DNA of 5,855 nt from Pseudomonadota bacterium (GCA_021826485.1 JAKAZX010000269.1:1-5855); one strand, 5' to 3'. Positions 1 to 5,651 are shown, numbered from the stretch's first letter. Numbers and translations are program-made. Notes: generated by a model not told the origin, from the sequence alone.

Positions 1-99
1 GGTCAACTGGCCGGACGCGACCAGTTTCGGCGTCTGCGCCGCGGCGGTCGCGGCCGGCAGCAGCAGCATGAGCGTCAGGCGCAGGATGCGGGCGATCAT
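1..99 (-). CDS. Exported protein N-terminus, probable ABC transporter solute-binding protein (partial)
   Basis: Only the first 33 codons are in the window; the gene continues past the left edge. The ATG at 99-97 opens a classic Sec signal peptide: positive residues (MIARILR), a leucine-rich core, then ATAAA and a probable cleavage before QTPKLVASGQLT. Start choice is well supported: AAGGAG lies 6 nt upstream (111-106). It begins on the last base of the preceding monooxygenase stop codon, so the two genes are only 11 nt apart and almost surely co-transcribed and translationally coupled. The mature start, with K-L-V-x-x-G-x-L-T, resembles periplasmic binding proteins of the polar amino acid type (family 3), and such genes often neighbour NtaA/SnaA-type monooxygenases. 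That assignment rests on about a dozen mature residues and is inference; export is far more certain than the ligand class. Confidence 0.6.
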   Translation of the reverse strand, partial: MIARILRLTLMLLLPAATAAAQTPKLVASGQLT

Positions 100-105
100 G
101 GGTCG

Positions 106-111
106 CTCCTT
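106..111 (-). promoter_or_regulatory. Strong Shine-Dalgarno AAGGAG for the exported-protein gene
   Basis: AAGGAG sits 6 nt before the ATG at 99. Its first A is the last base of the TGA stop of the monooxygenase gene. A ribosome terminating there would sit on the next ribosome-binding site, which fits translational coupling. This is the clearest SD on the minus strand of the window. Confidence 0.75.
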
Positions 112-1457
112 CAGGCCGGGGCGAGGGTTCGCGGATGGGCGGGACGGCGCAGGCCGAGGTGGTCGCGCAGCATGGTGCCGGAATAGTCGCGGCGATACAG
201 GCCGCGGCGTTGCAATTCCGGTACCACCTGCTCGACGAATTCGGCAAGCCCGGTCGGCAGCACGTGGAACTGCATCATGAAGCCATCGGCGGCACCCGCC
301 TCGATCCAGGCCTGCATGGTGTCGGCGATCTGCGCCGGGGTGCCCTTGATGGTCTTGCGCCCGCGCTCGTAGCGCAGATAGAGCTGCCGCAGTGTCGGGT
401 TCTCCTCGCGGATGATCTTCATGATCCCGTCGAAGAACGCCTTGTGCAGATTGGCCGATTGCGGCAGCCGCTCCGCCGGGATCGGTTCGTCCAGCGGCAG
501 GTCCGACAGGTCCGTCTCCAGGTCGGTGCCGAGGCGGAAGCGGCCGACATCGGGGTGCATCAGTTCCTGCAACTGCTGGTGCTTCGCCTCCGCCTCCGCC
601 GCGGTGCGGCCGACGATCACCGGCATCCCGGCCAGGATGCGCAGCTCCTCCGGCGCGCGGCCGTATTTCGCCATGCGGCCCTTGAGGTCCTGGTACGACC
701 GGCGGGCCTCCTCGATCCCGGCGGCGCTGGCGAACACCACTTCCGCCGTGCGCGCCGCGAGTTCGAGCCCGGTATCCGACGCGCCGGCCTGGATGATGAC
801 CGGGTGGCCCTGCGGGCTGCGCGCGATGTTCAGCGCGCCGTTCACCTCGAAGAAATCGCCCTTGTGATGCACCACGTGCTGCTTCGCGGGGTCGAGGATG
901 CGGCCGGTCACGCGGTCGCGGATGAACGCGCCATCCTCCCACGTGTCCCAGAGTTTCTTCACCACATCGACGAACTCCCCGGCACGGCGGTAGCGCTGCG
1001 CGTGCGGCGGCAGCGCGGTGTGGCCGAAATTGCGCGCCGCATAGTCGTTGGCGGAGGTGACGACATTCCACGCCGCCCGCCCGCCGCTCAGATGGTCGAT
1101 CGAGGCGAACTGCCGGGCGACGTTGTACGGCTCGGAGAAGCTGGTGGAGACGGTGCCGCCGAGGCCGATATGCGTGGTCGCGCCGGCCAGCGACGCCAGC
1201 AGCGTCACCGGCTCGAAGCTGTTCATGTACATCGGAAACCTGCTCCAGGCGTGCAGGTTGTCGGTGCGCGCGGCGGGCGTGTCGGCGATGAAGAACAGGT
1301 CGAACTTGCCACGCTCCGCCAGCCGCGCGATGCGCTGGAAATAGCCGATGTCGTTGGCGGCGGCGGGGTTGCTGTCCGGGTGCAGCCAGGACGCGGGATG
1401 CGTGCCGGTCGGCTGGTCGATCAGGATGGCCAGCGAGATCGATGCCTGCTGCGTCAC
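111..1457 (-). CDS. NtaA/SnaA/DszA-family FMN-dependent monooxygenase (LLM class)
   Basis: A 448-residue luciferase-like flavin monooxygenase, the usual family length. Visible family signatures are the AERGKFDLFFIADT segment (residues 47-60), the long conserved block at 102-135 (TVST..., PYNVAR, SIDHLSGGRAAWNVVTS), ARNFG at 141-145, and SPQGHPVIIQAGAS at about 214-227, which is typical of the FMN/substrate pocket. These enzymes use reduced FMN from a separate reductase and O2 to cleave C-N or C-S bonds in compounds such as aminopolycarboxylates, sulfones or sulfides. The substrate cannot be read from sequence, and no flavin reductase is in the window. The start is GTG at 1457; an ATG 5 nt upstream is in another frame and stops after two codons, and no other start lies upstream in frame. 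The SD is weak (GGGGAA) and lies inside a predicted hairpin. It is followed after 11 nt by an exported-protein gene, suggesting a transport-plus-oxidation unit. Cytoplasmic. Confidence 0.93.
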   Translation of the reverse strand: MTQQASISLAILIDQPTGTHPASWLHPDSNPAAANDIGYFQRIARLAERGKFDLFFIADTPAARTDNLHAWSRFPMYMNSFEPVTLLASLAGATTHIGLGGTVSTSFSEPYNVARQFASIDHLSGGRAAWNVVTSANDYAARNFGHTALPPHAQRYRRAGEFVDVVKKLWDTWEDGAFIRDRVTGRILDPAKQHVVHHKGDFFEVNGALNIARSPQGHPVIIQAGASDTGLELAARTAEVVFASAAGIEEARRSYQDLKGRMAKYGRAPEELRILAGMPVIVGRTAAEAEAKHQQLQELMHPDVGRFRLGTDLETDLSDLPLDEPIPAERLPQSANLHKAFFDGIMKIIREENPTLRQLYLRYERGRKTIKGTPAQIADTMQAWIEAGAADGFMMQFHVLPTGLAEFVEQVVPELQRRGLYRRDYSGTMLRDHLGLRRPAHPRTLAPA

Positions 1458-1462
1458 GTCAT

Positions 1463-1490
1463 CCGTTCCCCGGTCAGACCGCGGGGACGG
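1463..1490 (-). promoter_or_regulatory. Hairpin in the leader just upstream of the monooxygenase start
   Basis: On the plus strand, CCGTTCCC (1463-1470) pairs with GGGGACGG (1483-1490) through one G-T wobble. Inside it, CGGT (1471-1474) pairs with ACCG (1478-1481) around a CAG loop, leaving one bulged C. In the minus-strand transcript the wobble becomes an A-C mismatch, but 11 base pairs remain. The structure ends 5 nt before the GTG start and contains the only SD-like sequence. It could reduce initiation, or act as an intercistronic stem after the barrel gene. There is no U-run, so it is a poor intrinsic terminator. Function is inferred. Confidence 0.4.
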
Positions 1491-1523
1491 TAGCCGAGGC
1501 CGGTCGGCGCCGTCCAGCCGCCG

Positions 1524-2411
1524 CTACCAGTGCAGCGGCGTGAACAGGCTGTAGCGGAAGAACATCACGCCGCCATAGGCAAGCCGCGCGCCGTCGTCGC
1601 GGACGTGTTCGTAGCCCGGCAGGAAGGCGGTGACGGACAGCGACCACAGCCGGCGGGTGTAGATCACGCCCGGGTCGATCAGCAGCGCCTGCCCGCCGGT
1701 CCCCGCCACTTTCTGCCCGCCGGCGCGGTTGGCGACGGCGGAGGTGAAATTGGCTTCCAGCGAGCCGTACACCTCCGCCGGCACGTCGCCTTCCAGGTCG
1801 CTTGGCCACAGCAGGTAGTGGAAGCCGACATCGGCATAGGCGGTGTTGCCGAAGCGGTAGCCGGCATCGGCGGAGTTGGCCTGGTAGCCGATTTCCGCCC
1901 CGCCGTTCCAGTACAGCGTCTGCCAGGACGCGGTGATGGCATCGCGCGACCCCCAGGTGCCGGCGCCCGGCTGGGCGGATCGCGGCAGGGCAGGGTTGGC
2001 GCTGTCCATGCCGGTGGGCAGGCTGGCGCCGATATAGGGCGCGATGCGGAAGGTCGAGCCGACGCCGTCCACCTGATAGACGGTGTAGCGCGCCTCCAGC
2101 AGCGTGTCGCCGAAGCCCAGCGCGGTCGCCGGATGCGTGCCGCCGCCGGGCGACGGAACCGGAACGGTGGTCTCGATCAGGCTGGTGTTCTGCACGATGA
2201 TGGCGATGTCGGGCGAGGCGCCGTAGATCAGCACGTTCTTGTCGAAGGCGGTGCTGACGCCGTCGGTGCTCTGCTCGAATTCCGGCTGGGTGCGGATGAT
2301 GACGTTGCCGGCCGAGATCGGCGAGGCGCCGGGGAAGGTCAGTTGCGCGCGCGCCGGGCTGGCCGCGAGGCACGCGGCGATCCCGCCGAGCGGGAGCAGG
2401 AAGCGGCGCAA
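1524..2411 (-). CDS. Outer-membrane beta-barrel protein, MetA/'transporter' type
   Basis: A 295-residue protein with a signal peptide at 1-22 (MRRFLLPLGG..., cleavage after ARA, mature start QLTFPG). The mature part is rich in alternating polar/hydrophobic strands with Gly, Tyr and Trp, and ends in FRYSLFTPLHW. A terminal aromatic residue is the usual recognition signal for outer-membrane barrel assembly. GFGDTLLEARYTVYQ (about 99-113) and APYIGASLPTG (124-134) resemble the family annotated as 'transporter' or 'MetA-pathway of phenol degradation'. The name reflects a historical association; substrate and channel activity are unknown. The start is TTG at 2411: the codon two triplets upstream in frame is the TAG stop of the previous gene, so no longer start is possible, and TTG places the signal peptide correctly. 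Only 3 nt separate the two genes, implying coupled translation. A 66-nt gap follows before the monooxygenase gene. Confidence 0.82.
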   Translation of the reverse strand: MRRFLLPLGGIAACLAASPARAQLTFPGASPISAGNVIIRTQPEFEQSTDGVSTAFDKNVLIYGASPDIAIIVQNTSLIETTVPVPSPGGGTHPATALGFGDTLLEARYTVYQVDGVGSTFRIAPYIGASLPTGMDSANPALPRSAQPGAGTWGSRDAITASWQTLYWNGGAEIGYQANSADAGYRFGNTAYADVGFHYLLWPSDLEGDVPAEVYGSLEANFTSAVANRAGGQKVAGTGGQALLIDPGVIYTRRLWSLSVTAFLPGYEHVRDDGARLAYGGVMFFRYSLFTPLHW

Positions 2412-2414
2412 CGT

Positions 2415-2756
2415 CTATTGCTTTGCCGTTGCGGGGTGCCAGGTGATGTCGCCGGGCGTGTAACTGGCGCTGCGCACCGCTTCCCGCAGTTGCTCGTCCG
2501 TTACCGTGGCGCCGGGGCGCAGTTGCACCCGGGCGATCCCGTGCAGCAGGTCGAAATGCACCTGCTCGACGCCCGGCAGCCCGCCCAGATGCTTGAGCAG
2601 GCCGAACGTGGCGCCCGGCGCGACCACGCCCTTGACGATCATCTGTGCCTCGCCGCCCGTCTCCTCGGCAACGGCGGCCGTGCCGGTGGCCAGCAGCAGC
2701 AATCCTCCGGCGAGCAGGCCGCGCCACCGCCTGCCCACGAACCCGTGTCCGTCCAT
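2415..2756 (-). CDS. Exported HMA-like domain protein lacking the CxxC metal site
   Basis: A 113-residue protein with a hydrophobic signal segment at about 11-30 (cleavage plausible after AVA, before EETGGEA). It is followed by one domain at about 38-103 with the beta-alpha-beta-beta-alpha-beta pattern of heavy-metal-associated (HMA) domains: MIVKGVV, a helix through LLKHLGGLPGVEQV, strands HFDLLHGIARVQL, then TVTDEQLREAVRSASYTPGDI. In HMA domains the first loop normally carries MxCxxC; here the aligned stretch is VVAPGA (44-49), with Ala at both cysteine positions and no Cys anywhere in the protein. Thiolate copper or zinc binding is therefore unlikely, and it may act as a periplasmic protein-interaction module. 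The ATG at 2756 has GGGGA 4 nt upstream. It is first in the minus-strand train, with its stop 3 nt before the beta-barrel gene, so the two products may act together in the periplasm and outer membrane. The fold call is by pattern; the function is unknown. Confidence 0.72.
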   Translation of the reverse strand: MDGHGFVGRRWRGLLAGGLLLLATGTAAVAEETGGEAQMIVKGVVAPGATFGLLKHLGGLPGVEQVHFDLLHGIARVQLRPGATVTDEQLREAVRSASYTPGDITWHPATAKQ

Positions 2757-2783
2757 GCGATCCCCGGTCTTCTTCGCATATGC

Positions 2784-2811
2784 AGCGTATGACGGAACTG
2801 CGAACGGTCAA
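2784..2811 (-). promoter_or_regulatory. Candidate sigma-70 promoter for the minus-strand gene train
   Basis: On the minus strand, TTGACC (2811-2806) and TACGCT (2789-2784) are separated by 16 nt. The -35 matches consensus at five of six positions and the -10 at three of six. A start near 2777 would give a leader of about 21 nt before the ATG at 2756. It lies in the 115-bp divergent gap with the PPK2 gene. No equally good plus-strand promoter was seen in that gap. Confidence 0.4.
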
Positions 2812-2871
2812 GGCCCGAATCCATGCGCAAATTGTCTGGCGGCCGGGCTTGCGGCGCGCCAGGATGGCCGG

Positions 2872-3765
2872 ATGACGCAGAAACAGTTGCGCAAGCTGGT
2901 GGAACGGTACCGGGTCACCGCCGGCAGCCACTTCCGGCTGAAGGACCACGATCCCGCCGATCGCGGCGGTGGACTGGTCAATCACGATGAAAGCGCCACG
3001 CTGCTGGCGGACGGGGTGCAGCGCCTGGCCGCGCTGCAGGAAAAACTCTATCCGCAGGACCAGTGGGCCATGCTGTGCGCGTTCCAGGCGATGGACGCGG
3101 CCGGCAAGGACGGCACCATCAAGCACGTCATGTCCGGGGTGAACCCGCAGGGCGTGGAGGTGACCAGCTTCAAGCAGCCCGGGCCGGAGGAGCTGGCGCA
3201 CGACTTCCTGTGGCGCATCAGCCGCCGGCTGCCCCAGCGCGGCAAGATCGGCGTGTTCAACCGCAGCCATTACGAGGAGGTGCTGGTGGTGCGCGTGCAC
3301 CCCGAGCTGCTGGCGCGCCAGCACCTGCCGCCGGCGCTGAACGGCCGCAAGGTCTGGCAGCACCGGCTGAAGGACATCGCCTCCTTCGAACGGTATCTCA
3401 GCCGCCAGGGCTTCGTGATCCTGAAATTCTTCCTCAACATCTCGCGCGCCGAACAGAAGCGCCGCTTCCTCGCGCGGCTCGACACGCCGGACAAGAACTG
3501 GAAGTTCAGCGCCGCCGACATCGCCGAGCGCGGCCACTGGGACGACTATATGGCCGCCTACCAGGACGCGATCGCCGCCACCGCGACCGAGCACGCGCCG
3601 TGGTACGTGGTCCCGGCCGACCACAAATGGTTCGCCCATCTGGTGGTGGTCGAGGCGATGGTGGCGGCGCTGGAGGACCTCGACCTGCACGTGCCCGAGG
3701 TGACGGACAAGATGCGCGCCGAACTCGCCGCCGCCCGGGTGAAGCTGGAGGCGGAGGACGGTTAG
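2872..3765 (+). CDS. ppk2: PPK2-family polyphosphate:nucleotide phosphotransferase (class III-like)
   Basis: A 297-residue soluble enzyme that uses polyphosphate as phosphoryl donor to phosphorylate nucleotides (AMP and/or ADP), linking stored polyphosphate to ATP regeneration. The Walker A loop AMDAAGKDGT lies at residues 73-82. Next come GVNPQGVEVTSFKQP (89-103), DFLWR (111-115) and the Walker B region GVFNRSHYEEVLVVRV (127-142), then ILKFFLNIS (183-191) and WYVVPADHKW (244-253). The order and spacing match class III PPK2 proteins such as the Meiothermus ruber enzyme, which acts on both AMP and ADP; activity here is inferred from that similarity. I chose the ATG at 2872: AGGA lies 7 nt upstream, and MTQKQLRKLVERYRV begins where family members start, while the open frame extends further upstream without conserved sequence. 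The C-terminal tail (from about 275) is charged and probably helical. Its stop overlaps the stop of the convergent lipB gene by sharing TTAG. Confidence 0.93.
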   Translation: MTQKQLRKLVERYRVTAGSHFRLKDHDPADRGGGLVNHDESATLLADGVQRLAALQEKLYPQDQWAMLCAFQAMDAAGKDGTIKHVMSGVNPQGVEVTSFKQPGPEELAHDFLWRISRRLPQRGKIGVFNRSHYEEVLVVRVHPELLARQHLPPALNGRKVWQHRLKDIASFERYLSRQGFVILKFFLNISRAEQKRRFLARLDTPDKNWKFSAADIAERGHWDDYMAAYQDAIAATATEHAPWYVVPADHKWFAHLVVVEAMVAALEDLDLHVPEVTDKMRAELAAARVKLEAEDG

Positions 3766-4460
3766 CCGAACACCTCCGGCCACGCCGCCCGCAACGCCGC
3801 GTCGGCGGCCTCCATGCTGGCCGGGATGCCGAGGGCGGCGAGACTGGTGACGCCGTGGGCGCTGATGCCGCAGGGCACGATGCCCGCATAATGGTCAAGC
3901 TCCGGCGCGACATTGAGCGCGATGCCGTGCCAACTCACCCAGTGCGTGATGCGCACGCCGATCGCGGCGATCTTCGCCTCCGTCCCCGTCCGGCGGTCGG
4001 CGACCCAGATGCCGATGCGCCCGGCGCGCCGCTCCCCCCGCACGCCGAACCGGGCGAGCGCGCGGATCAGCCACTCCTCCAGGCGCGTGACGTAGGCGCG
4101 CAGGTCGCGGGGCGGCAGGTGCCGCCCGCGCTCGCGGGTCAGGTCCAGCATCACATAGGCGGTGCGCTGGCCCGGGCCGTGATAGGTCCACTGCCCGCCT
4201 CGCCCCGCCGCGAAGGTCGGGAAGCGGTCCGGCGTGCGCAGATCGCCAGCGGCGGCGGACGTGCCGGCGGTGTAGAGCGGCGGGTGCTCGACCAGCCACA
4301 CCAGCTCCGGTGCCGTTGCGGCACGAATCGCGTCAACCCGCGCTCGCATGGTCTTGACCGCTTCGGGATACGGTGTCAGCCCATCGGCGCGAAGCCATTC
4401 GACGGCGGGCGCCACGGGATCGCAACGATCCGCCGGCGCCGGCTGGAGTGCGGCTTGCAT
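3762..4460 (-). CDS. lipB: LipB, octanoyl-[ACP]:protein N-octanoyltransferase
   Basis: Transfers octanoate from acyl carrier protein to the lipoyl-domain lysine of 2-oxoacid dehydrogenases and the glycine cleavage H protein, the first step of lipoate assembly before LipA. The 232-residue protein shows the full family pattern: VEWLRADGLTPYPEA (20-34), ELVWLVEHPPLYTAGTSA (52-69), GRGGQWTYHGPGQ (86-98), the catalytic lysine in EAKIAAIGVR (K163), WHGIALNV (177-184) and the catalytic cysteine in GIVPCGIS (C197). Both catalytic residues are present, so it should be active. The ATG at 4460 is used here but has no recognisable SD. A GTG at 4415 would give a 217-residue protein starting five residues before EWLRADGL, also acceptable for the family. 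LipA is not in the window. The gene converges on PPK2 with a 4-nt overlap and diverges from the BMP gene across 48 nt. Confidence 0.96.
   Translation of the reverse strand: MQAALQPAPADRCDPVAPAVEWLRADGLTPYPEAVKTMRARVDAIRAATAPELVWLVEHPPLYTAGTSAAAGDLRTPDRFPTFAAGRGGQWTYHGPGQRTAYVMLDLTRERGRHLPPRDLRAYVTRLEEWLIRALARFGVRGERRAGRIGIWVADRRTGTEAKIAAIGVRITHWVSWHGIALNVAPELDHYAGIVPCGISAHGVTSLAALGIPASMEAADAALRAAWPEVFG
4310..4324. repeat. Perfect inverted repeat GTGCCG-TTG-CGGCAC inside lipB
   Basis: Six-base arms with a 3-nt centre lie within the lipB coding region, at the conserved ATAPEL segment. Coding constraint and high GC make chance likely. The half-site order (GTGC then GCAC) is opposite to NtrC sites. 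It lies about 120 bp upstream of the sigma-54-like element, the usual distance for an activator site, so it is recorded with low confidence as a regulator site. Confidence 0.25.
4417..4431. repeat. Perfect inverted repeat GGATCG-CAA-CGATCC at the lipB 5' end
   Basis: Six-base arms around a 3-nt centre, in the poorly conserved N-terminal codons of lipB. If lipB starts at the alternative GTG (4415), this stem would lie directly before the start codon and could block initiation. It is also 12 nt upstream of the -24 side of the sigma-54-like element, so an operator role for either divergent gene is possible. The repeat is seen directly; the function is inference. Confidence 0.35.
4432..4443. repeat. 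Palindrome GCCGGCGCCGGC, copy 1
   Basis: A perfect 12-bp palindrome, identical to the copy at 5643-5654. Here it encodes the Ala-Pro repeat (APAP, residues 7-10) of lipB on the minus strand. The two copies bracket the BMP gene about 1.2 kb apart. In DNA this GC-rich, chance recurrence is plausible. Confidence 0.4.
4443..4460 (+). promoter_or_regulatory. Sigma-54-like -24/-12 element upstream of the BMP gene
   Basis: CTGGAGTG (4443-4450), four bases, then TTGCAT (4455-4460). The invariant GG (4445-4446) and GC (4457-4458) are exactly 10 nt apart and the -12 TTGCA is perfect; the middle of the -24 half (AGT in place of CAC) is poor. Transcription would start near 4470, giving a leader of about 38 nt to the ATG at 4509. 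A sigma-54 promoter would suit nitrogen-controlled expression of a nucleoside/amide uptake gene. No matching NtrC site was recognised. The element lies inside the first codons of lipB. Confidence 0.35.
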
Positions 4461-4468
4461 TGCCGGAT

Positions 4469-4497
4469 GAAATAGGGCGGCGCCGCGCCGCGAACAA
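4469..4497 (-). promoter_or_regulatory. Candidate promoter for a leaderless lipB transcript
   Basis: On the minus strand, TTGTTC (4497-4492) and TATTTC (4474-4469) are separated by 17 nt. Each hexamer matches three of six consensus bases, so it is weak. The spacing is ideal and the -10 ends 8 nt before the lipB ATG, so transcription would start at or next to the start codon. That agrees with the absence of an SD for lipB. Confidence 0.25.
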
Positions 4498-4498
4498 T

Positions 4499-4503
4499 GG
4501 AGG
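4499..4503 (+). promoter_or_regulatory. Shine-Dalgarno GGAGG that selects the BMP start
   Basis: GGAGG lies 5 nt before the ATG at 4509. An in-frame ATG at 4497 overlaps this motif and has no SD of its own, so the second ATG is preferred. Confidence 0.75.
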
Positions 4504-4508
4504 ACCGG

Positions 4509-5597
4509 ATGCAGAGCAGGCGAGACCTCATGCGGGCGGCGCTGGCCGCGCCGCTGGCGGCGGGCGTGGTCCCGGCGCTGATCGGCCGCGCGCAGGCGGC
4601 GGACCCGTACCGGGTGGCGTTCATGTACGTCGCCCCGGTCGAGGAAGCCGGCTACACCTTCCAGCACGATCTCGGCCGCCGCGCGGTCGCCGAGAAGTTC
4701 GGATCGAAGGTCAAGGTCAGCTACGTCGAGAACGTGCCCGAAGGCGCGGACGCCGAGCGTGTGGTGCGCAAGCTGGCGCAGTCCAACGATCTGGTGTTCA
4801 CCACCTCGTTCGGCTTCATGAACCCGACGGTGAAGGTCGCCGCGCAGTTCCCCAAGGTGAAGTTCGAGCACGCCACCGGCTACAAGCGCGCCGCCAACCT
4901 CTCGACCTATTCCGGCCGCTTCTACGAGGGCCGGTTCCTCGCCGGCGTGATCGCCGGGCGGATGACCAAGAGCAACGTGCTCGGCTTCGTCGGCGCCTTC
5001 CCGATCCCGGAGGTGGTGCAGAACATCAACGCCTATGCCATCGGCGCCCGCATGGTGAACCCGAAGGCGGTGGTCAAGGTGGTGTGGGTCAGCACCTGGT
5101 ACGATCCGGGCAAGGAGCGTGCGGCCGCCGACACGCTGATGAGCCAGGGCGCCGACGTGCTGGTGACCCACACCGACAGCGCCGCCGTGCAGGAAGCCGG
5201 CGAGCAGCGCGGCGTCTGGACGATCGGCTATGACAGCGACATGGGCCGCTACGGCCCCAAGACCTGCCTGACCTCGGTGGTCAGCGACTGGACCGGCTAC
5301 TACATCCAGGAAGTCCAGGCGGCGATGGACGGCACCTGGAAAAGCCACGACACCTGGGGCGGCCTGAAAAGCGGCATGGTGCGCATGGCGCCGTTCAACA
5401 AGGCGCTGCCGCAGGCGGTGGCCGACGAGACGATGGCCCGCCAGGCCGACATCGAATCGGGCAAGCTCGCCCCGTTCCAGGGGCCGCTGAAGGACCAGGC
5501 GGGGGCGACCAAGGTTGCCGCCGGCGCGCGCCTGTCCGACCCGGAAATCCTCGGCATGAACTGGCTGGCCGAGGGCGTCGAAGGCAAGCTCGGCTGA
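4509..5597 (+). CDS. BMP/PnrA-family ABC transporter substrate-binding protein, Tat-exported
   Basis: A 362-residue periplasmic binding protein of the basic membrane protein (BMP/Med/PnrA) family, whose known members bind purine nucleosides or related compounds for an ABC importer. The N-terminus carries a twin-arginine signal (SRRDLM, residues 3-8), an Ala-rich core and cleavage after AQA (28-30), mature start ADPYRVAF. There is no lipobox cysteine, unlike the lipoprotein members of Gram-positives and spirochaetes. Family features are an opening strand followed by GYTFQHDLGRRAVAEKFG, SNDLVFTTSFGFMNP, YSGRFYEGRFLAGVIAGRMT, VLGFVGAFPIPEVVQNINAYAIGA, GADVLVTHTDSAAV and TIGYDSDM. The start at 4509 is chosen over 4497 because GGAGG sits 5 nt before it and the Tat motif then follows directly. 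No permease or ATPase gene is in the window. A divergent lipB lies upstream; an acetamidase/formamidase gene follows after 98 nt, suggesting scavenging of a nitrogenous solute. The exact ligand is unknown. Confidence 0.93.
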   Translation: MQSRRDLMRAALAAPLAAGVVPALIGRAQAADPYRVAFMYVAPVEEAGYTFQHDLGRRAVAEKFGSKVKVSYVENVPEGADAERVVRKLAQSNDLVFTTSFGFMNPTVKVAAQFPKVKFEHATGYKRAANLSTYSGRFYEGRFLAGVIAGRMTKSNVLGFVGAFPIPEVVQNINAYAIGARMVNPKAVVKVVWVSTWYDPGKERAAADTLMSQGADVLVTHTDSAAVQEAGEQRGVWTIGYDSDMGRYGPKTCLTSVVSDWTGYYIQEVQAAMDGTWKSHDTWGGLKSGMVRMAPFNKALPQAVADETMARQADIESGKLAPFQGPLKDQAGATKVAAGARLSDPEILGMNWLAEGVEGKLG

Positions 5598-5604
5598 CGC
5601 CTGC

Positions 5605-5638
5605 CCGGCGCCGTCCGCCGGCGGGCGGGCGGCGCCGG
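5605..5638 (+). terminator. Long GC-rich hairpin after the BMP gene
   Basis: CCGGCGCCGTCCGCC (5605-5619), loop GGCG, then GGCGGGCGGCGCCGG (5624-5638) form a 15-bp stem with one G-U pair, starting 8 nt after the BMP stop. No U-run follows, so it is not a canonical intrinsic terminator. It could protect the BMP mRNA 3' end, giving more binding protein than downstream product, or terminate imperfectly. Its 3' arm can also pair with 5644-5651. Confidence 0.6.
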
Positions 5639-5651
5639 AATTGCCGGCGCC
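5631..5651 (+). promoter_or_regulatory. Alternative hairpin competing with the post-BMP stem
   Basis: GGCGCCGG (5631-5638), loop AATTG, then CCGGCGCC (5644-5651) form a perfect 8-bp stem. It reuses the 3' arm of the 5605-5638 hairpin, so the two folds exclude each other. This resembles attenuator geometry, but no leader peptide or ligand-binding fold is apparent. Confidence 0.4.

Noticed and set aside
135..1493. A 452-codon plus-strand open frame
   Set aside because: Exactly antisense to the flavin monooxygenase, whose family motifs are unmistakable; the translation is low-complexity and unlike any family I know.
1530..2792. A 420-codon plus-strand open frame
   Set aside because: Antisense to the barrel and HMA-like genes, both supported by signal peptides and family patterns; no recognisable domain.
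2506..2871. Upstream extension of the PPK2 frame
   Set aside because: The frame is open back to 2506 but crosses the divergent promoter gap and the HMA-like gene; the ATG at 2872 has an SD and matches the family start.
1474..3783. A 769-codon minus-strand open frame
   Set aside because: It runs antisense to PPK2 and then through the HMA-like and barrel genes out of their frames; composition is Arg/Ala/His/Pro-rich with no domain. It is a high-GC shadow.
4310..4324. NtrC-type enhancer for the sigma-54-like promoter
   Set aside because: The distance is right, but the half-sites are GTGC...GCAC instead of the NtrC GCAC...GTGC order, and it lies in conserved lipB codons; kept only as a repeat.
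3063..4475. A 470-codon plus-strand open frame over PPK2 and lipB
   Set aside because: Out of frame with PPK2, antisense to lipB, very Arg/Gly-rich: a shadow.
4373..5233. A 286-codon plus-strand frame overlapping the BMP gene
   Set aside because: Shifted relative to the BMP frame and Arg/Gly-rich; the BMP frame has SD, Tat signal and family motifs.
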